Shown piece by piece: positions 27,049 to 35,328 of a stretch of DNA of 64,000 nt. This stretch comes from Flexithrix dorotheae DSM 6795. Lineage in GTDB: Bacteria > Bacteroidota > Bacteroidia > Cytophagales > Flammeovirgaceae. The position numbers and the translations under genes are program-made. The notes beneath the pieces were generated by a model that was given only the letters and a program-made list of their open reading frames with translations, ran no database searches and had not been told where the DNA came from. The DNA is taken from assembly GCF_000379765.1 (NCBI RefSeq), contig NZ_KB903476.1, positions 186,204 to 250,203 of the forward strand, read 5' to 3'. Position 1 is the first letter of the stretch. Every line of letters starts with the position of its first letter.

Positions 27049-28701
27049 ATGACCAATTATTCACGCATTTTATTTCTAATTTTTATTTTAGGAGGCTTGG
27101 TTCAGCCAGTTTTTGCCCAAAAGGATTCCGGAAATGTTGACCTCTCCTCCCCTCAGGCCAGTGTAATAACTCAATTAAAATTCCTTCAGGATGAATCTTA
27201 TAATCCCGAACTTTCTGCTAAAGCACTCGATGGTACCGAAGTTTCCCAGGAAGAATTGATAGCACTAACGATTAAGCTCAAACAAATTTATGATGGATCA
27301 GGCCACTATATTGACACGGATATGGTTCCTTACGATCCGAATTATAGGGATACCTTAAAAAATAATCAGAATACTTATACAGTAGTTGCTGCTTTTCCCC
27401 AAATTTACCTGAGTAAAGTGGGAAACAAATGGCTTTATTCAAGGTATACCGTTTCAAAAATTGATGAAATACACGAAGAAATTTATCCTTACGGAACCAG
27501 TGAATTATTAGAGATTGCCAATAAACTGGGAAAAAAGGGGAAACTCACCAGCAAAAAGTATTTAGGGCTTTATTTATGGCAACATATCGGTCTTTGGCTA
27601 ATCATTTTTTTCTGCTTTATTGGCCACAAAATATTCACATTTATATTTGAGAAACTAATTCTAAGACTGTTAATCAAATTTAAGGGCGATCAGATTGCCA
27701 ATAAATTTATTGCTCCGGTCGCCAAACCTTTAAGTTTCTTAGTCATTATCATTTTTGCCTCACTGGTTTTCCCAATCCTGCAGTTTCCAATTACTTTATC
27801 GCAATACATCATTAAATTCATGCGAGCTCTACAACCATTTTTCGCTATTGTAGTGGTTTACAGGCTCATTGATGTTTTTTGCTTTTATCTTGAAAAAGCT
27901 ACCAAAAAAACCGAAACTTCACTGGATGACCAGATTGTTCCTCTTCTCCGAAAATCACTCAAATTATTTGTAATTGTGGGAGGAGGTTTATTTATCCTCC
28001 AAAACCTCGAATTTGACATCACGGGAATATTAGCAGGTATATCAATCGGAGGTTTGGCTTTTGCTCTGGCAGCTCAGGATACGCTCAAAAACTTATTTGG
28101 TTCACTCATGATATTTATTGATCGCCCTTTCACCATTGGTGACTGGATTGTTTCTGAAGGAGTTGACGGGACCGTGGAAGAAGTGGGTTTCCGGTCTACC
28201 CGAATTCGGACTTTCCATAATTCGGTAGTTTCCATTCCCAATGGAAATATTGCGGATATGACGGTAGATAATATGGGAATGCGTGTTTACAGAAGGTTTA
28301 GAACTTCAATTGCTATTACTTATGACACACCACCCGATCTTATTGAAGTGTTTATTGAAGGCCTTAAACAAATTGTTATCAAGCATCCTAAAACAAGAAA
28401 AGACTATTATGAAATCCATTTAAATACCTTTGGAGCATCTTCACTGGATATTCTTTTTTACATATTTTTTGCAGTTCCCACCTGGACAGAAGAATTACAA
28501 TCCAGAGGAGAAGTTATGCTGGAAATTATCAAATTGGCTGAAAAATTAAATGTGAGATTTGCCTTTCCTACTTCTACTTTACATGTGGAGGATTTTCCCG
28601 AAAAGAAAAGTCTTACTCCGGAATATGATCAGTCCAAGGAGGAATTTATGGCAAAGATTAAGTATCTCACTGAATCAACCCAGGCCAATGGGAAACATTA
28701 A
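27049..28701 (+). CDS. Mechanosensitive ion channel, MscS family
   Basis: A 550-residue MscS-type channel releasing ions on osmotic downshock. It starts with a signal peptide ending VFAQ, then a ~155-residue extracytoplasmic region, several membrane helices (about 175-320), and the pore helix with ITGILAGISIGGLAFALAAQD. The MscS beta domain follows: NLFGSLMIFIDRPFTIGDWI, EEVGFRSTRIRTF and SIPNGNIADM. The C-terminal alpha/beta domain ends near residue 515. The extra N-terminal domain makes it larger than E. coli MscS (286 aa), as in MscM-like members. It is separated by 105 bp from the next plus-strand gene. Confidence 0.93.
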   Translation: MTNYSRILFLIFILGGLVQPVFAQKDSGNVDLSSPQASVITQLKFLQDESYNPELSAKALDGTEVSQEELIALTIKLKQIYDGSGHYIDTDMVPYDPNYRDTLKNNQNTYTVVAAFPQIYLSKVGNKWLYSRYTVSKIDEIHEEIYPYGTSELLEIANKLGKKGKLTSKKYLGLYLWQHIGLWLIIFFCFIGHKIFTFIFEKLILRLLIKFKGDQIANKFIAPVAKPLSFLVIIIFASLVFPILQFPITLSQYIIKFMRALQPFFAIVVVYRLIDVFCFYLEKATKKTETSLDDQIVPLLRKSLKLFVIVGGGLFILQNLEFDITGILAGISIGGLAFALAAQDTLKNLFGSLMIFIDRPFTIGDWIVSEGVDGTVEEVGFRSTRIRTFHNSVVSIPNGNIADMTVDNMGMRVYRRFRTSIAITYDTPPDLIEVFIEGLKQIVIKHPKTRKDYYEIHLNTFGASSLDILFYIFFAVPTWTEELQSRGEVMLEIIKLAEKLNVRFAFPTSTLHVEDFPEKKSLTPEYDQSKEEFMAKIKYLTESTQANGKH

Positions 28702-28806
28702 TCAGATACCTGAATCTATCACCAATATAATTAACTCACACATTCATTAACCAAAATTCCGGAAACTCCATATGCCAGGAGTATCCAGAGTTCAAAACAA
28801 CAACAC

Positions 28807-30141
28807 ATGTCTAAAAAAATCTTTCTTATTGGAGCTGGGCGCTCAGCTTCTGTTCTCATAAAATATTTATTAGAACAAAGCCAGGTACATCAATGGCAGC
28901 TCACCATTGGGGATCAGGATACTGAAATGGTGAAAAGCAAAGTGGGGAGTGCCAATGTAAATATTATCAAATTCGATGTCAATAATGAGCAACAGCGAGA
29001 GCAGGAAATTCAGGATGTGGATTTGGTAATTTCCATGCTCCCAGCCAGATTTCATCCCATTGTAGCTACTTCTTGCTTAAAACACAAGAAACATCTGGTG
29101 ACTGCCTCCTACGTTTCTCCTGAAATAAAAGCCATGGAAAAGGAAGCGAAAGAAAATGGCGTTTTATTATTAAATGAAATTGGACTGGACCCCGGCCTGG
29201 ATCACCTTTCCGCTATGAAAGAAATTGATGAAATCAGGAATGGAGGTGGAAGAATGCTAAATTTTGAATCTTTTACAGGAGGGTTGGTTGCTCCGGAAAG
29301 TGACAATAATCCCTGGAATTATAAATTTACCTGGAATCCCCGGAATGTAGTTTTAGCAGGGCAGGGAACAGTGAAATTTATTCAGGAAGGACAGTTTAAA
29401 TATATTCCCTATCACAGGCTTTTCCGAAGAACTGAAATCATTGAAATTGAGGGTTATGGAAGATTTGAAGGCTATGCCAACCGGGATTCCTTAAAATACC
29501 TGGACGTCTATAATCTTGGGGGAATTCCCACTATTTACAGAGGTACTTTGAGAAGACCCGGATTTTGCAGAGCCTGGGATGTTTTTGTGAAATTAGGCGC
29601 TACTGACGATTCCTACATTATGGAAGGTTCTGAAAATATGACCCACAGAGATTTTATAAATTCTTTTCTCAGTTACAATCCGCACGATTCGGTGGAATTG
29701 AAATTGATGCATTATCTGCACCTCGACCAGGATTCGCCAATTATTGAGAAATTACAATGGCTCGGGATTTTTGAGCATACAAAAGTAGGGCTGAAAAATG
29801 CTACACCAGCGCAGATCCTTCAACATATTTTAGAAAAGAAATGGACCTTGCAGCCTAACGACAAAGACATGATCGTCATGTGGCATCAGTTTATTTTTGA
29901 ACAGAAAGGGATAAAACAGCGAAAAACTTCTTCCGTGGTGGTGATCGGGGATGATGCCGTAAATACAGCCATGGCAAAAACAGTTGGTTTGCCACTTGGC
30001 ATTGCCACTAAGCTTATTCTTACCGACAAGATTAATCTCTCAGGTGTTCATATTCCCATCACCCCAGAGATTTACAATCCTGTTTTGGATGAACTATCCA
30101 GAAATGGTATTACATTTAGCCATAATTCAGCACCTGTATAA
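28807..30141 (+). CDS. Saccharopine reductase-like (LYS9 family) dehydrogenase
   Basis: A 444-residue NAD(P)-dependent enzyme of the saccharopine dehydrogenase family. The Rossmann motif GAGRSASVLIKYLL is at the N-terminus, followed by LVISMLPARFHP and the ASYVSPE segment. LNEIGLDPGLDHLSAM and the substrate-domain stretch ESFTGGLVAPES with NPWNYKFTWNPRNVVLAG are highly characteristic of the glutamate-forming saccharopine reductases. It probably interconverts saccharopine with glutamate and aminoadipate semialdehyde, hence lysine degradation, but no lysine-ketoglutarate reductase partner is adjacent. The VTT-type gene starts 6 bp after its stop. Confidence 0.87.
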   Translation: MSKKIFLIGAGRSASVLIKYLLEQSQVHQWQLTIGDQDTEMVKSKVGSANVNIIKFDVNNEQQREQEIQDVDLVISMLPARFHPIVATSCLKHKKHLVTASYVSPEIKAMEKEAKENGVLLLNEIGLDPGLDHLSAMKEIDEIRNGGGRMLNFESFTGGLVAPESDNNPWNYKFTWNPRNVVLAGQGTVKFIQEGQFKYIPYHRLFRRTEIIEIEGYGRFEGYANRDSLKYLDVYNLGGIPTIYRGTLRRPGFCRAWDVFVKLGATDDSYIMEGSENMTHRDFINSFLSYNPHDSVELKLMHYLHLDQDSPIIEKLQWLGIFEHTKVGLKNATPAQILQHILEKKWTLQPNDKDMIVMWHQFIFEQKGIKQRKTSSVVVIGDDAVNTAMAKTVGLPLGIATKLILTDKINLSGVHIPITPEIYNPVLDELSRNGITFSHNSAPV

Positions 30142-30147
30142 CTAATT

Positions 30148-30720
30148 ATGGATAAGGCAAAGAAAAGGTTTATTTATAAGGCTTTAGGAAAAGGTTTTTT
30201 GAGTTTCCTTTTTATTATCCTTATTTTCCTATTGGCAAAAACTTATATTAATGAATATCTCGAAGAGTTTTTTGAGCCCCTTTCTGATAAACCTTTTCTT
30301 GTGTATAGCCTTTTCTTTCTATCAGAAACATTTATGGGGCTTATTCCCCCGGAATTTTTCATGATTTGGGCATTGGAAGAAAATATCATTTTATTTATTG
30401 AGAAAATAATGCTACTTACCCTGATTTCCTATTTCGGAGGCATTCTGGCATTTGTAGCAGGAAAAACACTGAGCAATACTTTTTTAATGCAAAGAGTTTT
30501 AAAAAGCAATACCGCAAGAAAATACCTGAAATATTATGATGAATATGGAGGATTTCTTATCCTGATTTCCGCAGTCACCCCACTCCCCTTTGCCTTAGTC
30601 AGCACTTTATCCGGCTCTCTAAATTACAGTTATTTAAAGTACTTCAAGTTTGCAAGTGTGCGATTTATAAGGTTTGGCTTTTATGGCTGGATTATCTGGA
30701 GTGTAAATGTAATTTCCTGA
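30148..30720 (+). CDS. VTT-like membrane protein
   Basis: A 190-residue integral membrane protein with about four or five hydrophobic segments. LIPPEFFMIWALE, then a glycine-rich helix (LISYFGGILAFVAGKTL) and a helix with AVTPLPFALVSTLSGSLNYSYLKYF (partly quoted), resemble the re-entrant pattern of VTT/DedA/YqaA proteins, which include lipid scramblases and flippases. It starts 6 bp after the saccharopine-reductase gene, so the two are co-transcribed. The substrate is unknown. Confidence 0.7.
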   Translation: MDKAKKRFIYKALGKGFLSFLFIILIFLLAKTYINEYLEEFFEPLSDKPFLVYSLFFLSETFMGLIPPEFFMIWALEENIILFIEKIMLLTLISYFGGILAFVAGKTLSNTFLMQRVLKSNTARKYLKYYDEYGGFLILISAVTPLPFALVSTLSGSLNYSYLKYFKFASVRFIRFGFYGWIIWSVNVIS

Positions 30721-30733
30721 AATTTTTTCAGCT

Positions 30734-30753
30734 CCGTAAATCCCTTACGGTTT
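30734..30753 (+). terminator. Weak hairpin after the VTT-like gene
   Basis: CCGTAA and TTACGG pair around ATCCC, followed by only three Ts. It could attenuate transcription into the next gene at 30797. Confidence 0.4.
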
Positions 30754-30796
30754 CCGCCATTTATTTAGTAGCAGTCTTCACTAAAACAATTAAATT

Positions 30797-31090
30797 ATGA
30801 ACACTGCAATTAACACCCAGGAAAACACCGCACTAAATACTTTCAGAAATCTTTCTACCCCATTAAGAAGTCTGATCTCCATCAATGAAATTTTTGAGGT
30901 ACTCAGGGAAAAGGCCAATTATTACAATACCTTAACCTACACTCAGAAATGTATTATCAATACCAGTAATATTGCCGGTACAGTTCAAAGAAGGTTGAGA
31001 AAAAAAAATATCAGGCTAACCAAAAACCTTGTGAAATCTATTTTAAAGGCAGAAGAACAATATTACCAAAACCTGACTACCATTTACTAA
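30797..31090 (+). CDS. Small hypothetical protein
   Basis: A 97-residue protein I do not recognise. It has no signal peptide or membrane segment. The N-terminal 25 residues are rich in Asn and Thr; the rest is predicted helical, with a basic patch (QRRLRKKNIRLTKN) around residues 65-78. The frame uses the same codons as its neighbours, starts at an ATG 76 bp after the VTT-like gene, and converges on the next gene with 14 bp between stops. A basic, helical small protein could bind nucleic acid, but this is only a guess. Confidence 0.6.
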   Translation: MNTAINTQENTALNTFRNLSTPLRSLISINEIFEVLREKANYYNTLTYTQKCIINTSNIAGTVQRRLRKKNIRLTKNLVKSILKAEEQYYQNLTTIY

Positions 31091-31104
31091 AAAAATCAGT
31101 AAGG

Positions 31105-31728
31105 CTACTTTTTTAACCTAAAGTAAAAGGTGGCAAGAGTATGATCAACTTTTACTTCCTTACAAATTCCATTTTCAAACGTATAAATATTTTTCTTTCC
31201 ATCAGGAAGTGTGAGTTCATATACATGGGCCTCAATTTCCGAAATTGTAAGATATTCGGCAAACCGCTCGGAGAAAACCATAGTCTTCCCAACTGGTTCT
31301 TTAAAATACATTTTAGAAAGTGTATAGGCGATTTGGGATTTACTGAGGTAGGACTCTTTTTTATCTGTTTTCACTTTGTACCTGTGTTTTTCCCAGGTAA
31401 TTTCAGTTGACTCTCTTTCCTTATCATTGGTCATATTACTGAAATCTGACCAGGTCAGGTAATCTTTTTCGAATTTACTATCATATTTAAACTGAATATT
31501 CAATTCAAACAAAAAGGAAATGACTACTTTGCTATCAATAGCATAAATCATTTCATCTCCTATCCTTTTTTGGGTGGCATTTAATTCCCCAATTTTGTTT
31601 TTCCCTTTGATTATATCATACTCCAGCTTAATATTTTCATCTGGCAGATATTTAAACCCGCCCAAAATGAAGAGAGTAGCAAAACCAACAAATAGTCTCA
31701 GGAATTTTGAATTTACCATTCCATTCAT
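31105..31728 (-). CDS. Exported protein, DUF6134-like
   Basis: A 207-residue exported protein of unknown function. The N-terminus has a hydrophobic signal segment (FLRLFVGFATLFILGGF). The body is beta-rich, with KLEYDIIKGKNKIGELNAT near the start, the recurring pattern of the DUF6134/DUF3108-like lipocalin-type family (assigned from memory). The ATGs at 31728 and 31719 are both possible starts. It lies 25 bp downstream of the SPOUT methyltransferase gene on the same strand. Confidence 0.6.
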   Translation of the reverse strand: MNGMVNSKFLRLFVGFATLFILGGFKYLPDENIKLEYDIIKGKNKIGELNATQKRIGDEMIYAIDSKVVISFLFELNIQFKYDSKFEKDYLTWSDFSNMTNDKERESTEITWEKHRYKVKTDKKESYLSKSQIAYTLSKMYFKEPVGKTMVFSERFAEYLTISEIEAHVYELTLPDGKKNIYTFENGICKEVKVDHTLATFYFRLKK

Positions 31729-31753
31729 TTTAGATTAAAAAATTCTTCTGTTA

Positions 31754-32281
31754 TTATAAAATTTGCCGAACCATATGCCACAGCACCACCCCAATACTCA
31801 CCGAAATGTTTAAAGAATGCTTGGTGCCAAACTGTGGAATTTCCAGGCAAAAATCGGCATGGGGTAATACTTCATCCTCTACACCAAATGCCTCATTTCC
31901 AAAAACCAGTGCATATTTATCCCCGGTTTCCAACTGGAAATTCTCAAGAGAAACAGCACCTTCCACCTGCTCTATTACCGCTATTTTATAGCCCTCCTTT
32001 TTCAATTTCTCCAATGCGCCCACGGTAGTTTCAAAATGTTCCCAATCTACTGAATCAGTTGCTCCAAGTGCAGTTTTATTAATATCCCTGTGTGGAGGTT
32101 TTCCGGTGATTCCACATAAACAAATTTTTTCTACACAAAAAGCATCACCAGTTCTAAATGCCGAACCTACGTTATTCATACTACGCACATTATCCAACAC
32201 TAAAACTATAGGATTTTTTTCTTTCGATTTGAATTCCTCTACAGAAATTCTCTCCAATTCGTGCATTTCCAGTTTTCTCAT
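31754..32281 (-). CDS. SpoU/TrmH-family RNA methyltransferase
   Basis: A 175-residue SPOUT enzyme that transfers a methyl group from SAM to a ribose or base in tRNA or rRNA. All three motifs are present: motif 1 DNVRSMNNVGSAFRTGDAF, motif 2 ALVFGNEAFGVEDEVL and motif 3 IPQFGTKHSLNISVSIGVVL (20 residues), which form the trefoil knot and SAM pocket. There is no extra RNA-binding domain, so it is a minimal form like TrmL or short TrmH. The target nucleotide cannot be told from sequence. Confidence 0.9.
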   Translation of the reverse strand: MRKLEMHELERISVEEFKSKEKNPIVLVLDNVRSMNNVGSAFRTGDAFCVEKICLCGITGKPPHRDINKTALGATDSVDWEHFETTVGALEKLKKEGYKIAVIEQVEGAVSLENFQLETGDKYALVFGNEAFGVEDEVLPHADFCLEIPQFGTKHSLNISVSIGVVLWHMVRQIL

Positions 32282-32340
32282 CTCCTTTCAGGTTATCTCA
32301 AAAATCAGCTAAATATAATTCACAATAATGAAGTTATTTA

Positions 32341-32865
32341 ATGAAAATTCGTAAAATTGAAGAAAGGAAAATTAAAAACACAACTTTTGTGGATAAGCCA
32401 ACTCAGGAAAATAATTTTCAGGAAATCAAATGGATTGAAAATATCACCAAAGTGATGGATAGTTCCTTCCGGTTTCCTGTGCTGGGTTTCAAATTCGGGC
32501 TTGATCCCATCCTGGGCCTCATTCCCGGAATTGGTGATTTTATTACTTTATGTATTTCTGGCTTGTTGGTCATTTCCTCAGTGAAATATAAAATAAGTGG
32601 AAAACTTGCCATTATGATGCTGGGCAATATTTTCCTTGATTTTCTTATTGGTTCAATTCCCTTCATTGGAGACCTGTTCGATTTTGCCTTCAAAGCCAAC
32701 ACCAGAAATTACAAATTGTTAAAAGACCACCTCGAAAAAGGGAAATACCAGGGTAGCGGAAAAAACATAATCTTAATCGTTGTTTTTGCATTTTTAGCAT
32801 TGTTGTTTTTATGCCTTTTCATCAGTTGGCAAATCATAAAATTTATTGGAAACCTCTTCGGTTAG
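32341..32865 (+). CDS. DUF4112 membrane protein
   Basis: A 174-residue membrane protein. The diagnostic DUF4112 segment is LDPILGLIPGIGDFITLCIS near residue 55, followed by IPFIGDLFDFAFKANTRN near residue 105. There is an additional C-terminal membrane helix (IILIVVFAFLALLFLCLFI, about 142-160). The family is widespread and uncharacterised. It is divergent from the methyltransferase gene with 59 bp between starts. Confidence 0.8.
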   Translation: MKIRKIEERKIKNTTFVDKPTQENNFQEIKWIENITKVMDSSFRFPVLGFKFGLDPILGLIPGIGDFITLCISGLLVISSVKYKISGKLAIMMLGNIFLDFLIGSIPFIGDLFDFAFKANTRNYKLLKDHLEKGKYQGSGKNIILIVVFAFLALLFLCLFISWQIIKFIGNLFG

Positions 32866-33039
32866 CCCGATCCGTTCGTGCCAGAAAAATTCCAATGATG
32901 ACATATCTGTTCATTTCATGCCAAAAACCCGCCTTCAGAGACATTTATAAGCATTTTTGAAATTATGACTTTTCTTTTGTTTTCAGTGAATAAATTTTCT
33001 TCAATTCAATTTTGAATCCGAAGGTTTAGAGATCATCAT

Positions 33040-33083
33040 TGTTATATACGGATGGTTAGCATGTTATATACGGATGGTTAGCA
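33040..33083. repeat. Perfect 22-bp tandem duplication
   Basis: The 22-bp unit beginning TGTTATATACGG occurs twice without a gap (33040-33061 and 33062-33083). It lies 37 bp before the start of the small secreted protein gene. Confidence 0.95.
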
Positions 33084-33119
33084 CAATTTCTCCGGAACGA
33101 TTGAAAAACCCTGATACTC

Positions 33120-33533
33120 ATGAAAAATCTAAAATTTGTATTACCCTTCATTTTATTAATTTTCTCTTTTGCCGTCCAGGCACAGAAAATGAGTGTAAAA
33201 GATGGCATTAAATTAACGCTGGAAGATTACAATATCGAATTGAAAGCAGGAGAAACCCAGGAGAAAGAAATAAAAGTATTAGCCTCAAAATTCTACAAAA
33301 AAGCAGATTTTAGTCTAAAAATCGGATCTCTTCCGGAAGGGCTAAATGTGAAGGTGATTACTCCAATCTCCTTTGAAACACCAGCAAAAATAGAAATCAG
33401 TGCGGAAAAGGAAATTGCTGCCGGAATTTATACAGTCATGATTGAAGGAGAAGGAAAAGATGGGGCAAAAGTAAGGACACTGGCCTTAGCCTTAAAAGTA
33501 TTGGCAGGATCAAACCTGTCATCTATAGAATAG
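33120..33533 (+). CDS. Small secreted protein, Ig-like fold
   Basis: A 137-residue exported protein with a signal peptide ending AVQAQ. The ~115-residue mature part is beta-rich, with alternating polar and hydrophobic residues: YNIELKAGETQEKEIKV, GSLPEGLNVKVITP and GIYTVMIEGEGKDG. This pattern is that of small Ig-like or NPCBM-associated beta-sandwich domains, but I recognise no specific family. A tandem 22-bp duplication lies just upstream and a good terminator downstream, so it is a single-gene unit. Confidence 0.7.
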   Translation: MKNLKFVLPFILLIFSFAVQAQKMSVKDGIKLTLEDYNIELKAGETQEKEIKVLASKFYKKADFSLKIGSLPEGLNVKVITPISFETPAKIEISAEKEIAAGIYTVMIEGEGKDGAKVRTLALALKVLAGSNLSSIE

Positions 33534-33613
33534 TAATTGTGAATACCAATCAAAATTTTAAAAATACCTAACAATCATCTGGATTTCCTCATAAGTCTTT
33601 CAGATTAATCCTT

Positions 33614-33645
33614 AAAACCGGACATGATTTTGTTCGGTTTTTTTT
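33614..33645 (+). terminator. Terminator after the small secreted protein gene
   Basis: AAAACCGGAC pairs with GTTCGGTTTT (one G-T pair) around an 8-nt loop and is followed by a T-run. It lies about 80 bp after the stop. Confidence 0.8.
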
Positions 33646-33732
33646 ATTCCACAAAAGGAAAAATTTTACCTGTTTCTAAATTTTCATAACGTAACTTTAA
33701 GTTGATTTTAAACATTTAAACTTTCAACTCAA

Positions 33733-34662
33733 ATGAAAATCCTGCTTAGTGTCTTATTAATTGCTATTTTTACCAACGCTATCGCTCAAAAAAAGCAAGT
33801 TTGTATCACCGTAGATGATTTGCCCACTGTTCCTTATGCCCTTCAAAGCAAGGATCATGATTTGGAAATAACTCAAAAATTGATTGATACATTCACCAAA
33901 AACAGCATTCCTGCCATTGGGTATGTAAATGAAAGGAAATTATATCCGAACGGAAAACTGAATCAATCCAAAGTTGAATTATTGGAATTATGGTTGGAAA
34001 ATGGACTGGAATTTGGCAACCATACTTACTCACACCTGAACTACCACAAAGTTACTTTCCAGGAATTCACCGAGGATATTATAAAAGGTGAAAAAGTAAC
34101 TAAGAAACTGGCCAAAAAATATAACACGAAAGTAAAGTATTTCCGGCATCCTTATTTGAGAAGTGGGTTGGATAAAGAACATACTGATTCCCTGAAAAAA
34201 TTCCTCGCGGAAAATAATTATACTGAAGCTCCAGTCACTATCGATAATGAGGATTATCTCTTCGCCAAGGCTTATAGCATGGCTTATAAAAATCAGGATT
34301 CTGAACTCATGAAACGCATTGGGGAAAACTATATCGATTACATGGAGGAGAAATTAATATTCTACGAAAACATGTCAACCAATTTATTTGGCAGAAATAT
34401 AGCACAAACTTTACTGGTCCATGCCAGTTTACTCAATGCACATTATATGGATGAATTGGTGGAAATGTTTCAAAAACACCAGTATGAATTTGTATCCCAG
34501 GAAACTGTACTTACTGACACGGCCTATCAGGAAGAAGTAACAAAATTCGGAGACTGGGGAATCTCCTGGCTGGACAGGTGGGCATTAAGCAAAGGGAAAA
34601 GAGGTGATTTTTTCAAAGGTGATCCCGTTACTCCTGAATTCATTTTGGAAATGAATAAATAA
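33733..34662 (+). CDS. Exported polysaccharide deacetylase family protein
   Basis: A NodB-type carbohydrate esterase (family CE4), 309 residues, with a signal peptide ending AIAQ. The metal/catalytic motif 1 is VCITVDDLP, motif 2 is GNHTYSHLNYH with the two metal histidines, and motif 3 is FRHPYLRSG. It should remove acetyl groups from a cell-envelope or external polysaccharide. The C-terminal ~90 residues extend past the minimal NodB domain. A terminator follows directly. The substrate cannot be predicted. Confidence 0.85.
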   Translation: MKILLSVLLIAIFTNAIAQKKQVCITVDDLPTVPYALQSKDHDLEITQKLIDTFTKNSIPAIGYVNERKLYPNGKLNQSKVELLELWLENGLEFGNHTYSHLNYHKVTFQEFTEDIIKGEKVTKKLAKKYNTKVKYFRHPYLRSGLDKEHTDSLKKFLAENNYTEAPVTIDNEDYLFAKAYSMAYKNQDSELMKRIGENYIDYMEEKLIFYENMSTNLFGRNIAQTLLVHASLLNAHYMDELVEMFQKHQYEFVSQETVLTDTAYQEEVTKFGDWGISWLDRWALSKGKRGDFFKGDPVTPEFILEMNK

Positions 34663-34663
34663 A

Positions 34664-34694
34664 GAAAAGTGGGCATCAAGGATACCCACTTTTA
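34664..34694 (+). terminator. Terminator after the deacetylase gene
   Basis: AAAAGTGGG pairs with CCCACTTTT over 9 bp, and the inner ATC/GAT can extend the stem. It begins 2 bp after the stop codon. Confidence 0.8.
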
Positions 34695-34761
34695 CCATTA
34701 CGAAAACTAAAAACCCAAACTATAAATTCCTATTTCTTTAATTTTCCCAAAATCTCATTAA

Positions 34762-34922
34762 GAGCATGTTTAAATTTTAACTGTTTCGCTGCAAACGCCC
34801 ATTTATGAAACCTCACTTCAAAATAAAATTTCCAAATAGCGCTGCTATTCAAAAATTTTCTTTTTTCGTGAGAACTCAAAACTGGACGTTTTCGCTTGAA
34901 AACCTAAATTTTAAACACGCTC
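34762..34922. mobile_element. MITE-like hairpin element with TAA target duplication
   Basis: The 161-bp element begins GAGCATGTTTAAA and ends with the inverted GAGCGTGTTTAAA (12 of 13 matching). It is flanked on both sides by TAA. The two halves are imperfectly complementary over nearly their full length, with a central AATAGC-GCT-GCTATT turn, so the whole element can fold into one long hairpin. The GAG- ends and a 3-bp TNA duplication are reminiscent of some IS5-family groups. It encodes no protein. No second copy was noticed in the window. Confidence 0.7.
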
Positions 34923-35004
34923 TAACTCAAATTCACTGACCTCATATTTATTTTCTTCTATTTGAAACTCAATTATTACCTCATCTTTTTCTTACACAAC
35001 AAAT

Positions 35005-35076
35005 ATGCAGGAAGAATACAGATTAGGACAATTCAAAGAAGTAATCAGGAAGATTACAGGAGCCAGAGGGAATTAA
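35005..35076 (+). CDS. Possible 23-aa mini-ORF before a strong terminator
   Basis: An ATG-started frame of 23 residues (MQEEYRLGQFKEVIRKITG...) ends 20 bp before a strong rho-independent terminator. It has no recognisable homologue by eye and no clear promoter or ribosome site. It might be a tiny peptide gene, a remnant of a longer gene, or part of a small transcript. The terminator has no other plus-strand gene to serve within 330 bp, and the deacetylase gene already has its own. Confidence 0.25.
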   Translation: MQEEYRLGQFKEVIRKITGARGN

Positions 35077-35095
35077 TAATATTCGAATGGAATAA

Positions 35096-35129
35096 AATGA
35101 TAGAATTTTATTCTATCATTATTTTTTTT
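35096..35129 (+). terminator. Strong orphan terminator upstream of carB
   Basis: AATGATAGAAT pairs perfectly with ATTCTATCATT around TTT, followed by A and eight Ts. It ends a plus-strand transcript that starts somewhere after 34694. Confidence 0.85.
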
Positions 35130-35270
35130 GTAAAATTTTAAAATAAAAAACCATTATTACCCATACAAAACCAGCAATCAACTTTTTCCTTTAACACCCC
35201 TTTATTTTTACTTATATCAGGATTTACACTTTAATTCACTTATTGGCTTTTAAAAGCAAATCTTACCTCC

Positions 35271-35278
35271 TACCTTTG
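35271..35278 (+). promoter_or_regulatory. -7 box of carB
   Basis: TACCTTTG, followed by CA, is a very good match to the Bacteroidota -7 element. A TTG lies 25 bp upstream, slightly farther than the usual 19-21. It predicts a start near 35284 and a leader of about 45 nt. Confidence 0.6.
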
Positions 35279-35281
35279 CAG

Positions 35282-35317
35282 ACAATTTGGGCTTACCCCA
35301 ATTTGTAAATACAAATT
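35282..35317 (+). promoter_or_regulatory. Mutually exclusive hairpins in the carB leader
   Basis: ACAATTTGGG (35282-35291) can pair imperfectly with CCCCAATTTGT (35296-35306). The same AATTTGT (35300-35306) can instead pair perfectly with ACAAATT (35311-35317). Only one can form at a time. The start codon is 11 nt further on. A regulatory role is inference, and the first hairpin depends on the exact transcription start. Confidence 0.35.
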
Positions 35318-35328
35318 CATTCCAGAAT

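Larger units (their letters stand above)
34695..35270. other. Intergenic region between deacetylase gene and carB
   Basis: This ~580-bp region holds a hairpin-forming mobile-element remnant (34762-34922), a 23-codon mini-ORF (35005-35076) and a strong plus-strand terminator (35096-35129). Beyond these I see nothing coding. Confidence 0.7.

Noticed and set aside
27003-33017. The 15-mer AATTCAATTTTGAAT occurs upstream of both mscS (27003) and the 33120 gene (33003)
   Set aside because: In AT-rich DNA of this length a shared 15-mer is expected by chance, and the positions relative to the genes differ.
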